64,000 nt of DNA, taken from positions 1 through 64,000 of the forward strand of contig CANNQP010000006.1 in the NCBI GenBank assembly GCA_947507875.1. Reading direction: 5' to 3'. This DNA comes from Verrucomicrobiaceae bacterium (GTDB lineage Bacteria; Verrucomicrobiota; Verrucomicrobiia; Verrucomicrobiales; Verrucomicrobiaceae). Positions 52,458-61,801 of the stretch are shown here, piece after piece (positions within the stretch are counted from its first letter, which is position 1; each line of letters opens with the position of its first letter). Under the pieces are notes generated by a model that worked only from the letters and a program-made list of their open reading frames with translations, searched no databases and had not been told where the DNA came from. Both the position numbers and the translations under genes were made by a program.

Positions 52458-52918
52458 GGCACGACACCTCCGGTCAGAGGTTGAAACTTCACCTCACGAA
52501 AGCCTTCGGCGTTTTCAAAACGCACCGTGATCGGCTCACAAATGCCCTGCTCACCGAAGTGCCAGATTTGGCCTTCAGCGGGTTCCCAACCTCGACCCTG
52601 CCAACGCTTGATCAACACGCGGATCTGCTTGCCGTGGTTGTAGCGTGCCAGGGTATTGTTTGCATTCCCCAAGATACCGAAACTTTCCTTTTCAAAGCCG
52701 ATCATCATGCCCCGATGCTGGAGCACGGCATTGTTGAGAGCGGCCTTGGACATCTGTCCCAGCTTCATGGCAGGTTCTTCGAGAGGATCAACCATCTCAA
52801 AGTATGCAAAGCTGCCTGCCCCGACACCGATGACGAGCAACATCACCCCCATGACAAGGATGACCTCCAGCAGGGTGAAGGCCGCACTGACGGGGTGGTG
52901 AGGGCGGCAGATTTTCAT
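52454..52918 (-). CDS. gspH: Pseudopilin GspH-like
   Basis: A 154-residue pseudopilin. The N terminus has VSAA-F-T-L-L-E-V: Ala, not Gly, stands at -1 of the prepilin-peptidase site, which the peptidase can accept but less well. The helix is ILVMGVMLLVIGVGAGSFAY, then a GspH-like region with LEEPAMKLGQMSKAALNNAV and EPITVRFENAEGFREVKFQP. It is coupled to gspI by a 4-base overlap. Confidence 0.82.
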   Translation of the reverse strand: MKICRPHHPVSAAFTLLEVILVMGVMLLVIGVGAGSFAYFEMVDPLEEPAMKLGQMSKAALNNAVLQHRGMMIGFEKESFGILGNANNTLARYNHGKQIRVLIKRWQGRGWEPAEGQIWHFGEQGICEPITVRFENAEGFREVKFQPLTGGVVP

Positions 52919-52973
52919 AAGCAGAAGGAGGAACCATGGACAGGAAGAGGTTCCTGTGAGGAGAACCCACGAA

Positions 52974-53396
52974 TCAATCCTGAGTCACATCATCGTCTGA
53001 ACCTTCGCGCTTGTCAGGGCCTGCGGAAAAGATTTCATAGGCACGTCCCTCTTTGCCCGGGCTCTTGTAAATGTATTTGTTATCCCAGGGATCGACAATG
53101 CCATTCGCTTCGATGAAAGGCTTTTTCACAGGCACGTTGGCGGGTGGTTTCACCAGTGCATCCAGGTTTGGCGGCAGATTGCGGTTGTTGACCTTGTACA
53201 TCTTGATGGAAGTCGAAATGGTGCCGATCTGGGCTCGTGCAGCGGTGATCTTCGCCTGCTCGTCAAAGTCCCCCAAGGTGGCAGCCCCGATGGCGATGAG
53301 GATGGCAATGATGGCCAGCACAAGGATCATCTCCATGAGTGTGAAGGCGGAGCGAAGGCCACGCGAAGCGCGGCGAGGCAGGGTGTGGATGTTCAT
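52974..53396 (-). CDS. gspG: Major pseudopilin GspG
   Basis: A 140-residue pseudopilin. The start at 53396 gives MNIHTLPRRASRGLRSA then F-T-L-M-E-M, with helix ILVLAIIAILIAIGAATLGD. The GspG-specific C-terminal part is here: ARAQIGTISTSIKMYKVNNR, DALVKPPANVPVKKPFIEA, IVDPWDNKYIYKSPGKEGRA and FSAGPDKREGSDDD, the loop that binds calcium in other GspG proteins. This is the main building block of the pseudopilus. Ala at -1 as in the GspH-like protein. It is 72 bases from gspF. Confidence 0.92.
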   Translation of the reverse strand: MNIHTLPRRASRGLRSAFTLMEMILVLAIIAILIAIGAATLGDFDEQAKITAARAQIGTISTSIKMYKVNNRNLPPNLDALVKPPANVPVKKPFIEANGIVDPWDNKYIYKSPGKEGRAYEIFSAGPDKREGSDDDVTQD

Positions 53397-53467
53397 GTCA
53401 GTGGGTAATGGGTAGAGATTCAGAAACGCAAAGCTGGCAGAGTGTTCGGAAGTCGTCACGCGCGAAA

Positions 53468-54745
53468 TCATCGACGCGAATTCAAGGTAGCGACCGTATC
53501 GTAGATGATGGTGATCATCATGTAAGCCATGACCCCCACGAGAGCTGCCATGACGAGGATGATCATGGGTTGAAGCATAGCCATGAGCTTCTCTAAGCTC
53601 TTTTCCAGCTCACGACCGCAGCGATCCGCAGCGCGGCGCAGCGTGCCGCTGATGTCCCCCGTGTGCTCGCCGATGCGTACCATCTCGAGCAGGTTATCGG
53701 GAAAGAGCGCCGTCTTTTCCAAAGAGCGCGACAGCGCCGTGCCATCCCGCACGCCATCAATCACATTCACCAACTGCCTTTGGATGAAAAGGTTCGCCGA
53801 GATGCGAGAGGCGAGCTCCAGGCCCTTCAACAGTGGCAAACCACCCCCGGTGAGAGAGGCTAAGGTTTCCAGGAACTGCGTATGGAAGTTCGCCATCAGC
53901 ACATTGCCGACGAAGGGGATCTTTAGCTTCGTCTCATCCCACACGGGGCGGCCTTGCTTCGAACCCGACCAGACCCAGAAAAGCAGGCCGAGCAGGGCAC
54001 TGCCCGCCAGCAACAGCCACCAGTAGCTGCGCATGAACTCTGAAAAGTTCAGGATGATCTGTACGCCCTGCGGCACGCCGCCTCTCATGCGGGACATCAT
54101 GCCACTGAGCCTGGGGATCAAAAAGGTCGTGAACAGCACCGTGACTGCGACAGCGGAAAAACCAAGGAAGCCCGGGTAGATCAGAGCCACCGCCACTTGG
54201 CTCTTCAGCTCACGCACCTTGGCCAGATACATGCCCTGACGTTTCATGGACTCAGACAGTGAGCCCCCCGCCTCACCCGCAGCGGCCACAGCGCAGTAAA
54301 GCTCATTGAAGGAAGGCGAGGTCTGCTTCAGCGCACTGCTAAAGGGATGCCCCTCACGGATCAGCGAGCCCAGCCGAGCGGCGATGCGACTGTGCGTGCC
54401 CGTGGCCCCCTTGCCCTCCATCAGCTTCAGCGCCTGCTCGAGCCTCATGCCGGCTTCCAGCAGTTCCGCCAATTCTTCGGTGAAGAGCTGCAGATTCTTG
54501 CCGCTGATGCGAATCGGGCCGCTCGTTTCCGGCACGACAGCCTTGCCCTTGGCCCCCGTTGTAGCCTTGGCCGTGGATTTTCCCACCCCACGCACGGCCG
54601 TCTTCGCCGGGCCTTCTTTGACCTGAAAGGGCTGCAAACCACGGCCCGTCAGCAGGCGCACCGCGCTGGCACGGTCCGGAGCATCCACAGAGCCTGAGAC
54701 ATCACGTCCTGCTGCATCGGAGGCTTGATAGGCAAAGGTGGGCAT
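53468..54745 (-). CDS. gspF: Type II secretion inner-membrane protein GspF
   Basis: A 425-residue polytopic protein with the duplicated GspF/PilC domain: first copy FTEELAELLEAGMRLEQALK ... GHPFSSALKQTSPSFNELYC, second copy FLETLASLTGGGLPLLKGLE ... ALSRSLEKTALFPDNLLEMV. Helices lie near residues 190-215, 245-270 and 385-415. A Lys/Ala/Thr/Gly-rich linker (VRGVGKSTAKATTGAKGKAV) occupies 50-75 and is unusual. It opens the gene run, but no gspD, E, L or M is in the window. Confidence 0.94.
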   Translation of the reverse strand: MPTFAYQASDAAGRDVSGSVDAPDRASAVRLLTGRGLQPFQVKEGPAKTAVRGVGKSTAKATTGAKGKAVVPETSGPIRISGKNLQLFTEELAELLEAGMRLEQALKLMEGKGATGTHSRIAARLGSLIREGHPFSSALKQTSPSFNELYCAVAAAGEAGGSLSESMKRQGMYLAKVRELKSQVAVALIYPGFLGFSAVAVTVLFTTFLIPRLSGMMSRMRGGVPQGVQIILNFSEFMRSYWWLLLAGSALLGLLFWVWSGSKQGRPVWDETKLKIPFVGNVLMANFHTQFLETLASLTGGGLPLLKGLELASRISANLFIQRQLVNVIDGVRDGTALSRSLEKTALFPDNLLEMVRIGEHTGDISGTLRRAADRCGRELEKSLEKLMAMLQPMIILVMAALVGVMAYMMITIIYDTVATLNSRR

Positions 54746-54762
54746 GGCGGTGGGTCAGAAAA

Positions 54763-54795
54763 CCGGGCGGTAGAGCATCGGCTCCACCCGCCCGG
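54763..54795. terminator. Stem-loop between esterase and gspF
   Basis: CCGGGCGG/CCGCCCGG (8 bp) encloses an inner GAGC/GCTC pair and a 4-base loop. It lies 18 bases before the gspF start on the minus strand and 87 past the stop of the upstream esterase. No T-run is seen; it may end or slow transcription from the esterase gene. Confidence 0.4.
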
Positions 54796-54881
54796 CAGGG
54801 AAGTGTTGAGACAAGCACAGCCGCCATCCGTTGCAAAGTGCTTGTCCTGTCATTTCCGGCAGCTTAGCCACCGGGGTTAAC

Positions 54882-56435
54882 TCACGACTTCGGTTGGGTG
54901 ATCATGTCAAAGCTATCCGTACGGAAGGGCGTCACGGGCAGACCTTCCTTGCTGTAAAGATTGCACACCGGATTGTCACTCCATGCATAGCGGACGGCAA
55001 CGGGCTTGGCGACACCGGGAGCGCTCACTTCGATCTTGTCATGGCCCACCAACTTACCGGTGGCCCAGACCCATTTTTTGTCCGCACCGCACACAGCTAG
55101 CCCCTTCACCTCCTGCACGTCAAAGGTGTAGAGACTGCTGCCAAAGGTGTCGAGAGTAACGATGGCTTTGTTGCCTTGGATTTCGACGCCTTTGTATTCA
55201 GGGCTGCGGTAGGGGATCTTCATGCCGTAGTCCTTCGCCAGTGCCAGGCGCACCAGACGGTCGGCGACGTCACGCTTGTTGCGCGGATGGATGTCGCGAC
55301 CTTCGCCAATGTCGATGATGACAGCCTGCCCCCCATTCTTGATGGCGTTTTGCGTCTTCGTTTGGCTTTCACGCAATTCCGCCCAATCGCTATCACCAGG
55401 CTGCGGTTGCTCCGCTTTAAAGTCGGCAAGTTGCACCCAGTAGAAGGGGAAATCTCCCTGCTTCCACTCGTCACGCCAGTGTTGGATCATGAGCGGAAAA
55501 AGATAGCCATACTCATGGGCGCGAGAGGCATTGCTCTCCCCCTGATACCAAATGGTGCCCTTGATGCCGTAACCTATGGTGGGAAGCAAAACGCCATTGT
55601 AGATGTTGCCTGGGCGACTATTGCCAGAAAGTTGTTGCTGGGGACTCTGTGGAGCACGCTCGCGGAACTCGGCCTTTTTCGCCTTGGCCTCATCGGCACG
55701 CTTTTTCCAAGCGGCGAGGGCAGAGTCGTAACGTTGCTTCGCAGCCTCGCTGGACAGATCCTTCTCGCGTGTCACCCAGCCGTCCATGAGGGTTTTGAAG
55801 CGTGCATCCTTCTCCAACACATCACGCCGCACCCAGGCCTCTGCGGCGCTACCGCCCCAGGCATTGTCGATAAGCCCGACGGGCACATTCAACGCCTGAT
55901 GAAGCGTGCGACCAAAAAAGAAGCCGACCGCGCTGAACTCACCCACGTTGGATGGCGAGCATGCCGCCCAGCCGCCCTTAAAGTCCTCCTGTGGCTCCTG
56001 AGTGCCGACCTGCGGCACAGAAATCAGGCGAATCTGCGGAAACTTTGCCGTAGCGATCTCCAAGTCCGCATCATAGCTCTGTGACACACTCCATTGCATG
56101 TTGCTCTGGCCTGAACAAATCCAGACTTCACCCACCAGAATGTTGGTCAACTTGACCAAGTTGCTTCCCTGAATGCTCAACGTCACAGGTTTCGCGCTCG
56201 CAGGCAGCGGATCGAGCTTCACCGTCCACTTGCCTTTGGCATCCGCTACAGCGGTCTTTGTTTTGCCGCCCAAAGTGACCGTAACCTTGGTTCCAGGTGT
56301 ATCCCAGCCCCAGATCGGATTCGCCTGCTTTTGCTGCAGGACCATGTTGCTACCAATGATGGCAGGCAGTTTGATTTCAGCCTGGGCGGCCATGGCCAAC
56401 GCCGAAAAGAGAGGGAGGAGAAGATGCTTACGCAT
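54882..56435 (-). CDS. Sialate O-acetylesterase-like exported hydrolase
   Basis: A 517-residue SGNH-type hydrolase with a Sec signal (MRKHLLLPLFSALAMAAQAE). Near the N terminus is a beta-sandwich region (SNMVLQQKQANPIWGWDTPG), then the catalytic SGNH blocks: EVWICSGQSNMQWSVSQSYD with the nucleophile Ser in GQSN, LIDNAWGGSAAEAWV, and GTIWYQGESNASRAHEYGYL. These match sialate 9-O-acetylesterase-type enzymes, which remove O-acetyl groups from sugars. The start at 56435 was chosen for the signal peptide. It is upstream of, and on the same strand as, gspF, but a stem-loop separates them. Confidence 0.9.
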   Translation of the reverse strand: MRKHLLLPLFSALAMAAQAEIKLPAIIGSNMVLQQKQANPIWGWDTPGTKVTVTLGGKTKTAVADAKGKWTVKLDPLPASAKPVTLSIQGSNLVKLTNILVGEVWICSGQSNMQWSVSQSYDADLEIATAKFPQIRLISVPQVGTQEPQEDFKGGWAACSPSNVGEFSAVGFFFGRTLHQALNVPVGLIDNAWGGSAAEAWVRRDVLEKDARFKTLMDGWVTREKDLSSEAAKQRYDSALAAWKKRADEAKAKKAEFRERAPQSPQQQLSGNSRPGNIYNGVLLPTIGYGIKGTIWYQGESNASRAHEYGYLFPLMIQHWRDEWKQGDFPFYWVQLADFKAEQPQPGDSDWAELRESQTKTQNAIKNGGQAVIIDIGEGRDIHPRNKRDVADRLVRLALAKDYGMKIPYRSPEYKGVEIQGNKAIVTLDTFGSSLYTFDVQEVKGLAVCGADKKWVWATGKLVGHDKIEVSAPGVAKPVAVRYAWSDNPVCNLYSKEGLPVTPFRTDSFDMITQPKS

Positions 56436-56575
56436 AGAGATAGGTTGGAAAGGATGAAAAGAACGGAGGCTGAACAACGCTTCCTTCGCAGGAATTTAAG
56501 TCTACGAATAACCAGGCCGCGCACCCTGATTCCACTCTGGACACTTTCGACTCTTTGCTCTCCAATCTCATCCGC

Positions 56576-57550
56576 ATGATTCGCCCCACCGTCACCGCCC
56601 TCCTTCTCGCATCGCTGGCGACTGCCCCACTCGCCGCCCAAGATCAGGAGATCAAGCCGCCGCAACCGAGGCAAGAGAAGGCCGTGTTCGAGTTCGACGA
56701 TGGCGATCGTGTCGTCCTGCTGGGCAATACGGTCTTCGAACGTGAACAGCGCTACGGCTGCTTTGAACCCCGGCTCGCACTCGCCCTTGGCGATACAAAG
56801 ATCACCGTCAGAAACTTGGCCTGGAGCGCGGACACCGTCTTCGGTCACGCACGCTCCTACTTTGGTCCACCCGAGGAAGGCCTTCAGCGCCTCACCGGCC
56901 ACCTCGACCTACTCAAGCCCAGTGTTGTGATGCTCTGCTACGGTTCCGAGTTTGCTTTTGAGAAACTCGGCGGCCTGCCCGACTTTCTCACCGGCTATCG
57001 CACCCTGCTTGAACTTATCCGCAAGCATGCGCCTGGCACACGGATCATCATCGTCTCTCCGCCGCCACTGGAGACCCTACCGCCCCCACTGCCCGACCAG
57101 ACCGATGCAAACAAAAGTCTATCGAGCTTCCGCGATGCCTTGCGCAAATTTTCCGCTAGCCAGAACACTTGGTTCATTGACCTCTTCGAGCTCATGGGCG
57201 GCGTACCTAAACCCGGCAGCCCAGCCAAGCCCCTAACAGAAAATGGTGTACATTACACCCTCGAAGGCTACGACAAAATCGCCACCAAGCTCGTTGAAGG
57301 TCTCGGCCTTACCCTACCCACCCTCACCCCCGCCGAGATCGAACCCATCCGCCGCGACGTTGTCGCCAAAGACCAACTCTTTTTCAACCGCTGGCGCCCG
57401 CAAAACGAGACCTACCTCTTCGGCTTCCGCAAACACGAACAGGGCCAGAACGCTAAAGAGATTCCTATGTTTGACCCCCTGATCGAACAGGCCGATCGTC
57501 GGATCGAAGCCGCCAAAGCCAACCTACTGCAGTCCAAAAAGCGGCTGTAA
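56576..57550 (+). CDS. Exported SGNH-hydrolase-like protein, likely degenerate site
   Basis: A 324-residue protein with a Sec signal (MIRPTVTALLLASLATAPLA). Block I of SGNH hydrolases is VVLLGNTVFERE: Asn-Thr stand where Asp-Ser is usual, so the nucleophile is absent or shifted. Block V reads ENGVHYTLEGY, with Asn for the usual Asp before His. This type is common beside large haem-binding dehydrogenases in this phylum, where a related one starts LLGNTLIERD. It is divergent from the esterase (140 bases between starts). Confidence 0.75.
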   Translation: MIRPTVTALLLASLATAPLAAQDQEIKPPQPRQEKAVFEFDDGDRVVLLGNTVFEREQRYGCFEPRLALALGDTKITVRNLAWSADTVFGHARSYFGPPEEGLQRLTGHLDLLKPSVVMLCYGSEFAFEKLGGLPDFLTGYRTLLELIRKHAPGTRIIIVSPPPLETLPPPLPDQTDANKSLSSFRDALRKFSASQNTWFIDLFELMGGVPKPGSPAKPLTENGVHYTLEGYDKIATKLVEGLGLTLPTLTPAEIEPIRRDVVAKDQLFFNRWRPQNETYLFGFRKHEQGQNAKEIPMFDPLIEQADRRIEAAKANLLQSKKRL

Positions 57551-57700
57551 AAACGAAGCATTAGTTCCTTCAAGACAACAGAAAAGTCGGCCATTGGGTC
57601 TCCTCTACACAGGTGCCTGGGTTAACCCATTTAGAGGCGCGTGGATTCTTGCGTTCGTGTACTGCTTTAGGTTAAGCGACATGGCGCCGAACCAAAATTT

Positions 57701-60034
57701 ATGAAGCGTTGTTATCTACTGCTTTTTCTTTTCTCTACCTTCCTATCCTTGCAGGGCCAAGTAGCCAATCAGCTTCTCCGCACCGGCACCATGGAAGAGT
57801 TTGCAGATACGCCTATTGTGACAAGTGGCGGCATTCGTTTCTCTGTAGGCTCCGCACAGCAGCAACTCTTCAGTGAAACTGACCGAGTGCTCACGGCCCT
57901 AGATGCAGCCAGTCAGGCAGGGAACGGCATCATTGCTTCAGGCTGGCAGGTGACTTCTCAGTTCGAAGAGTGGACGGATAGGCTGATTTTACGGAAAGCC
58001 GTGACCTTCGAAATGATCCAAGGATCAGCCTTCCATGATTATCTAAACCAAGATGGTGCCACTTTTGCCAATGCTGCCAATGTGGTGAACGAGAATGATG
58101 CTGCCATCAGCCAAATGGAGCTTGAACAAAAAGCAGCGCAATTCATTGCCAATGGCAGACACTTGCAGCTCTACACTCAAGCGCGGACAGCAGCAGGATC
58201 AGGAGCACAGGCGCTGTTGAATGAATTGGCGAATGATCGCGGCCCCGTGACGATCACAGAAACGATTGTGTTTGGACGCATCATCCCGCGCGTCAACGAT
58301 GCCTCAGAGGCAGCCGCGGCCATTGGCAATCGCCTGGCCAACGAACCCGCAGGCGTAACCATTCCTCTTGTGTCTGGTGCGGGATTGAATGGCTTGGGAA
58401 ACTCCATGGTTTTGCGTGCGCCAGCCTTGGATTCGAGGGCCCCTTTGATCGCGGGAGGCATCTCACGGTCCACCTACACGGCCGAACGCGTCAATGGCTT
58501 CACCATTGGTGAAGATTGGTCGCGTGAAGTGCATTATGAGCGGAGTTGGATTTCATTCCGAACCAGCGTCTTCGCCAGCTTTGGTCTGGGAGTGCGCATT
58601 CCTTGGAAAGCTACGGTTGAGACCTCGCCGCGCTACATCACGTCCACCCAGCCCGACAAGACCCCCTTTGATGCCAGCATCTCCATTGAAACGATCAATG
58701 CCGATTCGAGTTTCTATCGCGATGCAGGACTGCCAACGAGTGATTTACATGACGGTCAGGAGCTCGTGATCAAGGCGGGTGCAGGAATTACCTTAAAGGT
58801 GATACTTTTTGATGAAACCATCCTCAATCGTGGACGCAGCAATCCTCTCGTTGGCCGCAATCTTGATCTGGGATCCCATTTTGATCCCCCTATGAACGGG
58901 GCCTCAGCCTCCGCTGGTTCACCTACACTACTCTACGAGGACACGGGGTTGGCTTGGCAAAATTGGTTGGCGGGCATCGGCTGTGACATGCGTGCAAACA
59001 TCGAACTCATTGGCCATCGATTCGATCTAGATGTTGCTCCGCATAATGCTTGGCTTGTCAGTTCCATCAGTGGAAGGCATAGCCAAGCCACTTGGTCGCA
59101 ATCCATTGCGAATCAGAATGTCGCCATGACCCAGGGATTGGCCGTTGATGACCAAAGCCCAGCTCAGACTGCACGCACCGGGCAGCGCTATTATCACCAC
59201 GGCGTGCTGTATTCCAACGCGAGTTACAAAGTGGACATGGATGTTGTTCCCGCCGCACGCTTACGCGCCACGTTGAAGCTTTCCAACATCATACCCGGGC
59301 TTAGCAATCTCAACCTTTCCACCCCTTGGGTGAACTTGTTTACAGCTAGCTTTGATCTGCCGTCATTGGAAACTCACCCAGGTACGGCTGACGAAATCCA
59401 GGCTTGGGCAGACAATCGCCGCTACTTGCCTACGGGCAACAACCCAATGGGTCATGTCCAACGCCAAATCATACAAGGAGAAGCGAATGCGAATTCTTCC
59501 ACCTGGACGGTGCAGCTCACCGAGGAAGTGCCGCTCGGTTCAGGCGTTCTGAAAGAGTTCATCCCCTTAGGTTTTACCGTTAACCAAATCCTGGGTGGAG
59601 GCACGTTCGACCATGTGGAGCGAAGCATCGTCTGGCAAATCCAAAACGAGAATCCACCAAACCAGGTTGGTTACACTCTGACTGGCTCATTGGATTTGGC
59701 GCCTGCTTTGCTTGGGCAATGGCAGGCACAGGGCCAATCTGAACCTTTACCCACGCTCTCCGCTAATCAGCAGGATTTAGCCAACGCCAACCTGCAACTT
59801 CTCGTTCGCGAACTCGCCCAGCGTCCGACTTTCCAGCAAATGTTAGATGGACGCTCGGGGTCTGTGATCATCACAGCTGGCCCTGACAATCAGGCGCGCA
59901 TCCGCCTGCAACTGGAGACTTCTGAAGACCTGCAGAACTGGTCAGCAACACCCGAAACCGTAGCGACCCCACTGGAGGTCACGCAGCCCATGACCGGTGG
60001 CAAAAAGTGGTTTCGCTTTCGTCTTAAAGATTGA
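57701..60034 (+). CDS. Large exported protein of unknown function
   Basis: A 777-residue protein with a Sec signal (MKRCYLLLFLFSTFLSLQGQ). I recognise no domain. It is mostly beta-rich, with two alanine/asparagine-rich helical stretches (about 120-230: QKAAQFIANGRHLQLYTQAR, EAAAAIGNRLANEPAG). The last 45 residues (RIRLQLETSEDLQNWSATPE ... KKWFRFRLKD) match a C-terminal module that I have seen on many secreted verrucomicrobial proteins, perhaps a surface-attachment domain. Its GC content and codon use look slightly lower than those of neighbours. No operon partner. Confidence 0.7.
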   Translation: MKRCYLLLFLFSTFLSLQGQVANQLLRTGTMEEFADTPIVTSGGIRFSVGSAQQQLFSETDRVLTALDAASQAGNGIIASGWQVTSQFEEWTDRLILRKAVTFEMIQGSAFHDYLNQDGATFANAANVVNENDAAISQMELEQKAAQFIANGRHLQLYTQARTAAGSGAQALLNELANDRGPVTITETIVFGRIIPRVNDASEAAAAIGNRLANEPAGVTIPLVSGAGLNGLGNSMVLRAPALDSRAPLIAGGISRSTYTAERVNGFTIGEDWSREVHYERSWISFRTSVFASFGLGVRIPWKATVETSPRYITSTQPDKTPFDASISIETINADSSFYRDAGLPTSDLHDGQELVIKAGAGITLKVILFDETILNRGRSNPLVGRNLDLGSHFDPPMNGASASAGSPTLLYEDTGLAWQNWLAGIGCDMRANIELIGHRFDLDVAPHNAWLVSSISGRHSQATWSQSIANQNVAMTQGLAVDDQSPAQTARTGQRYYHHGVLYSNASYKVDMDVVPAARLRATLKLSNIIPGLSNLNLSTPWVNLFTASFDLPSLETHPGTADEIQAWADNRRYLPTGNNPMGHVQRQIIQGEANANSSTWTVQLTEEVPLGSGVLKEFIPLGFTVNQILGGGTFDHVERSIVWQIQNENPPNQVGYTLTGSLDLAPALLGQWQAQGQSEPLPTLSANQQDLANANLQLLVRELAQRPTFQQMLDGRSGSVIITAGPDNQARIRLQLETSEDLQNWSATPETVATPLEVTQPMTGGKKWFRFRLKD

Positions 60035-60449
60035 GCTCATTCAAAGTGCCTTCAGCAGGGATGTTTCTAGATTAACAAACTTTCATTGTTTGAATTTGCC
60101 ATTATCCTGCCTGCGTCGCTACGATACTGGCTAGGCCGTGTGGCAGTTGACCCCATTTTCATGGTCCCTGCTTGGTGATTTCAAAACGATTCCGTTGGAT
60201 GGTTTGGGCTCTGTGTAGCCTTTTCAAGGCATTGGGCGCAGCGGCTGATGCATGAGAGAAGGCAACGCATGTTTGCGCTTCGATTCAGACGCCTCATCGA
60301 CTTGATTTGTGCAAGATGATTTTGATACACCGCACTTGCTTATGCTTTTCATGCTCTTCAGCTCGGCGATGAATCAGGATAGCTATGTACCAAGTTAGGA
60401 AGTTTCCTCGCTTTGAGTGAGTCATCCATGTTCCAAACCGAGACACAAC
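60035..60449. other. Gene-free stretch
   Basis: Between convergent genes. No ORF with coding character, repeat or clear terminator was seen; the sequence is less GC-rich than its surroundings. Confidence 0.55.
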
Positions 60450-61715
60450 TCAAAGACCCCAGCCCTCGCGATAGGCACGTTTCCAAAGCTTTTCGCCTTC
60501 GGGGTTGTCTATCATTTTGCCGGTTTGCGGGTCACAGCGAACGACGGTTTGTGTGCGGTAGGCGATGTTACCCAGGTGACAGAGAAGGGTGCTTTTTTGA
60601 CCTTCCTCAATGGGGCTGTTGAGCTGCGCTTTGCCTCGGATGGTGTCGAGAAAATTACCAAAATGGGCGGGATCTCCGCCCCCGGCTCCTTTGTCTTTGC
60701 TGAGCTCAACGCCCTTTGGATCGTATAGGGTCCAAGAATCGCGCGCGATGGCCATGGTGCCGTTGTCACCGTAGAAGATGACCTCACCGATGGGTTTTTC
60801 AGCAGCACGAGGATGGCAGGAGCTCTGCACCCATTCACACCCGGCATGGCCGAAGTCATAGACGGCGGTGCCTGTGTCGGGTGTTTCTTGCTCGTCCTGA
60901 TAAGAGTAGCGTCCACCCTGGTAGCTAACCTTCAGTGGATAGTCGGCTTTAAGCCCCCAGCGCATGATGTCCAACGTGTGAATGCCGTTGTTCCCGAGCT
61001 CACCATTGCCCCAGTGCCAGAGCCAATGCCAATCGTAGTGGGCGAACTTTTTCAGATCATGTTTGGCGTCATCAGGCACAGGACCTTGCCAAAGATTCCA
61101 GTCAAGTTGGGAAGAGGGAGGCATCGCCTGTTGGCCAATGGCTTTGCGGCTGTTGTAGTACGCACTTCGGGCATAGCGGACAGGGCCGATGGCACCGCCA
61201 TGCAGGGCGGCGATGGCTTCCTTCATCCAGGTGCGGCGCTGATTGCCCATCTGGACGACTTTGCCCGAATGCTTCGCGGCGGCGACGAGCGCCTCTGCCT
61301 CACCAGGGTTTTGGCTACCAGGTTTCTCCACATAGACATGCTTGCCAGCCTGGAGCGCGAGCAGAGCCATCGGGGTATGCCAAAAGTTGGGCGTGGCGAT
61401 GCAGACAGCGTCCACAGTCTTGTCTTCGAGGATGCGGCGAAAGTCATTCACCCCCTGACAAGAAGGGGTCTGTTTGTCCGCCACCACCTTAAGCCCACGC
61501 TCAAGACGGATAGGATCGACCTCGGCGAGATAGGCGATCTCGACATCCGGCAGGGCCAGCAGGGCCTGAACGTGCGCCATCCCACGGCCGAGTGCGATGA
61601 CGGCCACCTTGAGCTTGTTACCAGCGCGGTCAGCTGCACGAAGCCGAGGCGAGGCGAAGGCGGCACCCAGGCTGAGCACGGAGGTGTGATTGAGCAAAGT
61701 TCGGCGGTTCATCAT
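60450..61715 (-). CDS. Gfo/Idh/MocA family oxidoreductase
   Basis: A 421-residue exported NAD(P)-dependent oxidoreductase. The N terminus (MMNRRTLLNHTSVLSLGAAF) has the RR followed by hydrophobic residues expected of a Tat-type signal. The Rossmann part follows: KVAVIALGRGMAHVQALLAL, AVCIATPNFWHTPMALLALQ and GKHVYVEKPGSQNPGEAEAL with the catalytic EKP lysine. The C-terminal domain includes HWGNGELGNNGIHTLDIMRW. Exported Gfo/Idh/MocA proteins of this type are plentiful in the phylum and act on sugars. It is divergent to nothing nearby and lies 87 bases past the ApbE stop. Confidence 0.93.
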   Translation of the reverse strand: MMNRRTLLNHTSVLSLGAAFASPRLRAADRAGNKLKVAVIALGRGMAHVQALLALPDVEIAYLAEVDPIRLERGLKVVADKQTPSCQGVNDFRRILEDKTVDAVCIATPNFWHTPMALLALQAGKHVYVEKPGSQNPGEAEALVAAAKHSGKVVQMGNQRRTWMKEAIAALHGGAIGPVRYARSAYYNSRKAIGQQAMPPSSQLDWNLWQGPVPDDAKHDLKKFAHYDWHWLWHWGNGELGNNGIHTLDIMRWGLKADYPLKVSYQGGRYSYQDEQETPDTGTAVYDFGHAGCEWVQSSCHPRAAEKPIGEVIFYGDNGTMAIARDSWTLYDPKGVELSKDKGAGGGDPAHFGNFLDTIRGKAQLNSPIEEGQKSTLLCHLGNIAYRTQTVVRCDPQTGKMIDNPEGEKLWKRAYREGWGL

Positions 61716-61801
61716 ACGTAAAAGAAAGCGCAGAACCCGACACGGTCTTGTGCCGCAAATGTCGCCAGCTTCGATGCTTTTGATGGTGATTCCGCGTGGG
61801 G

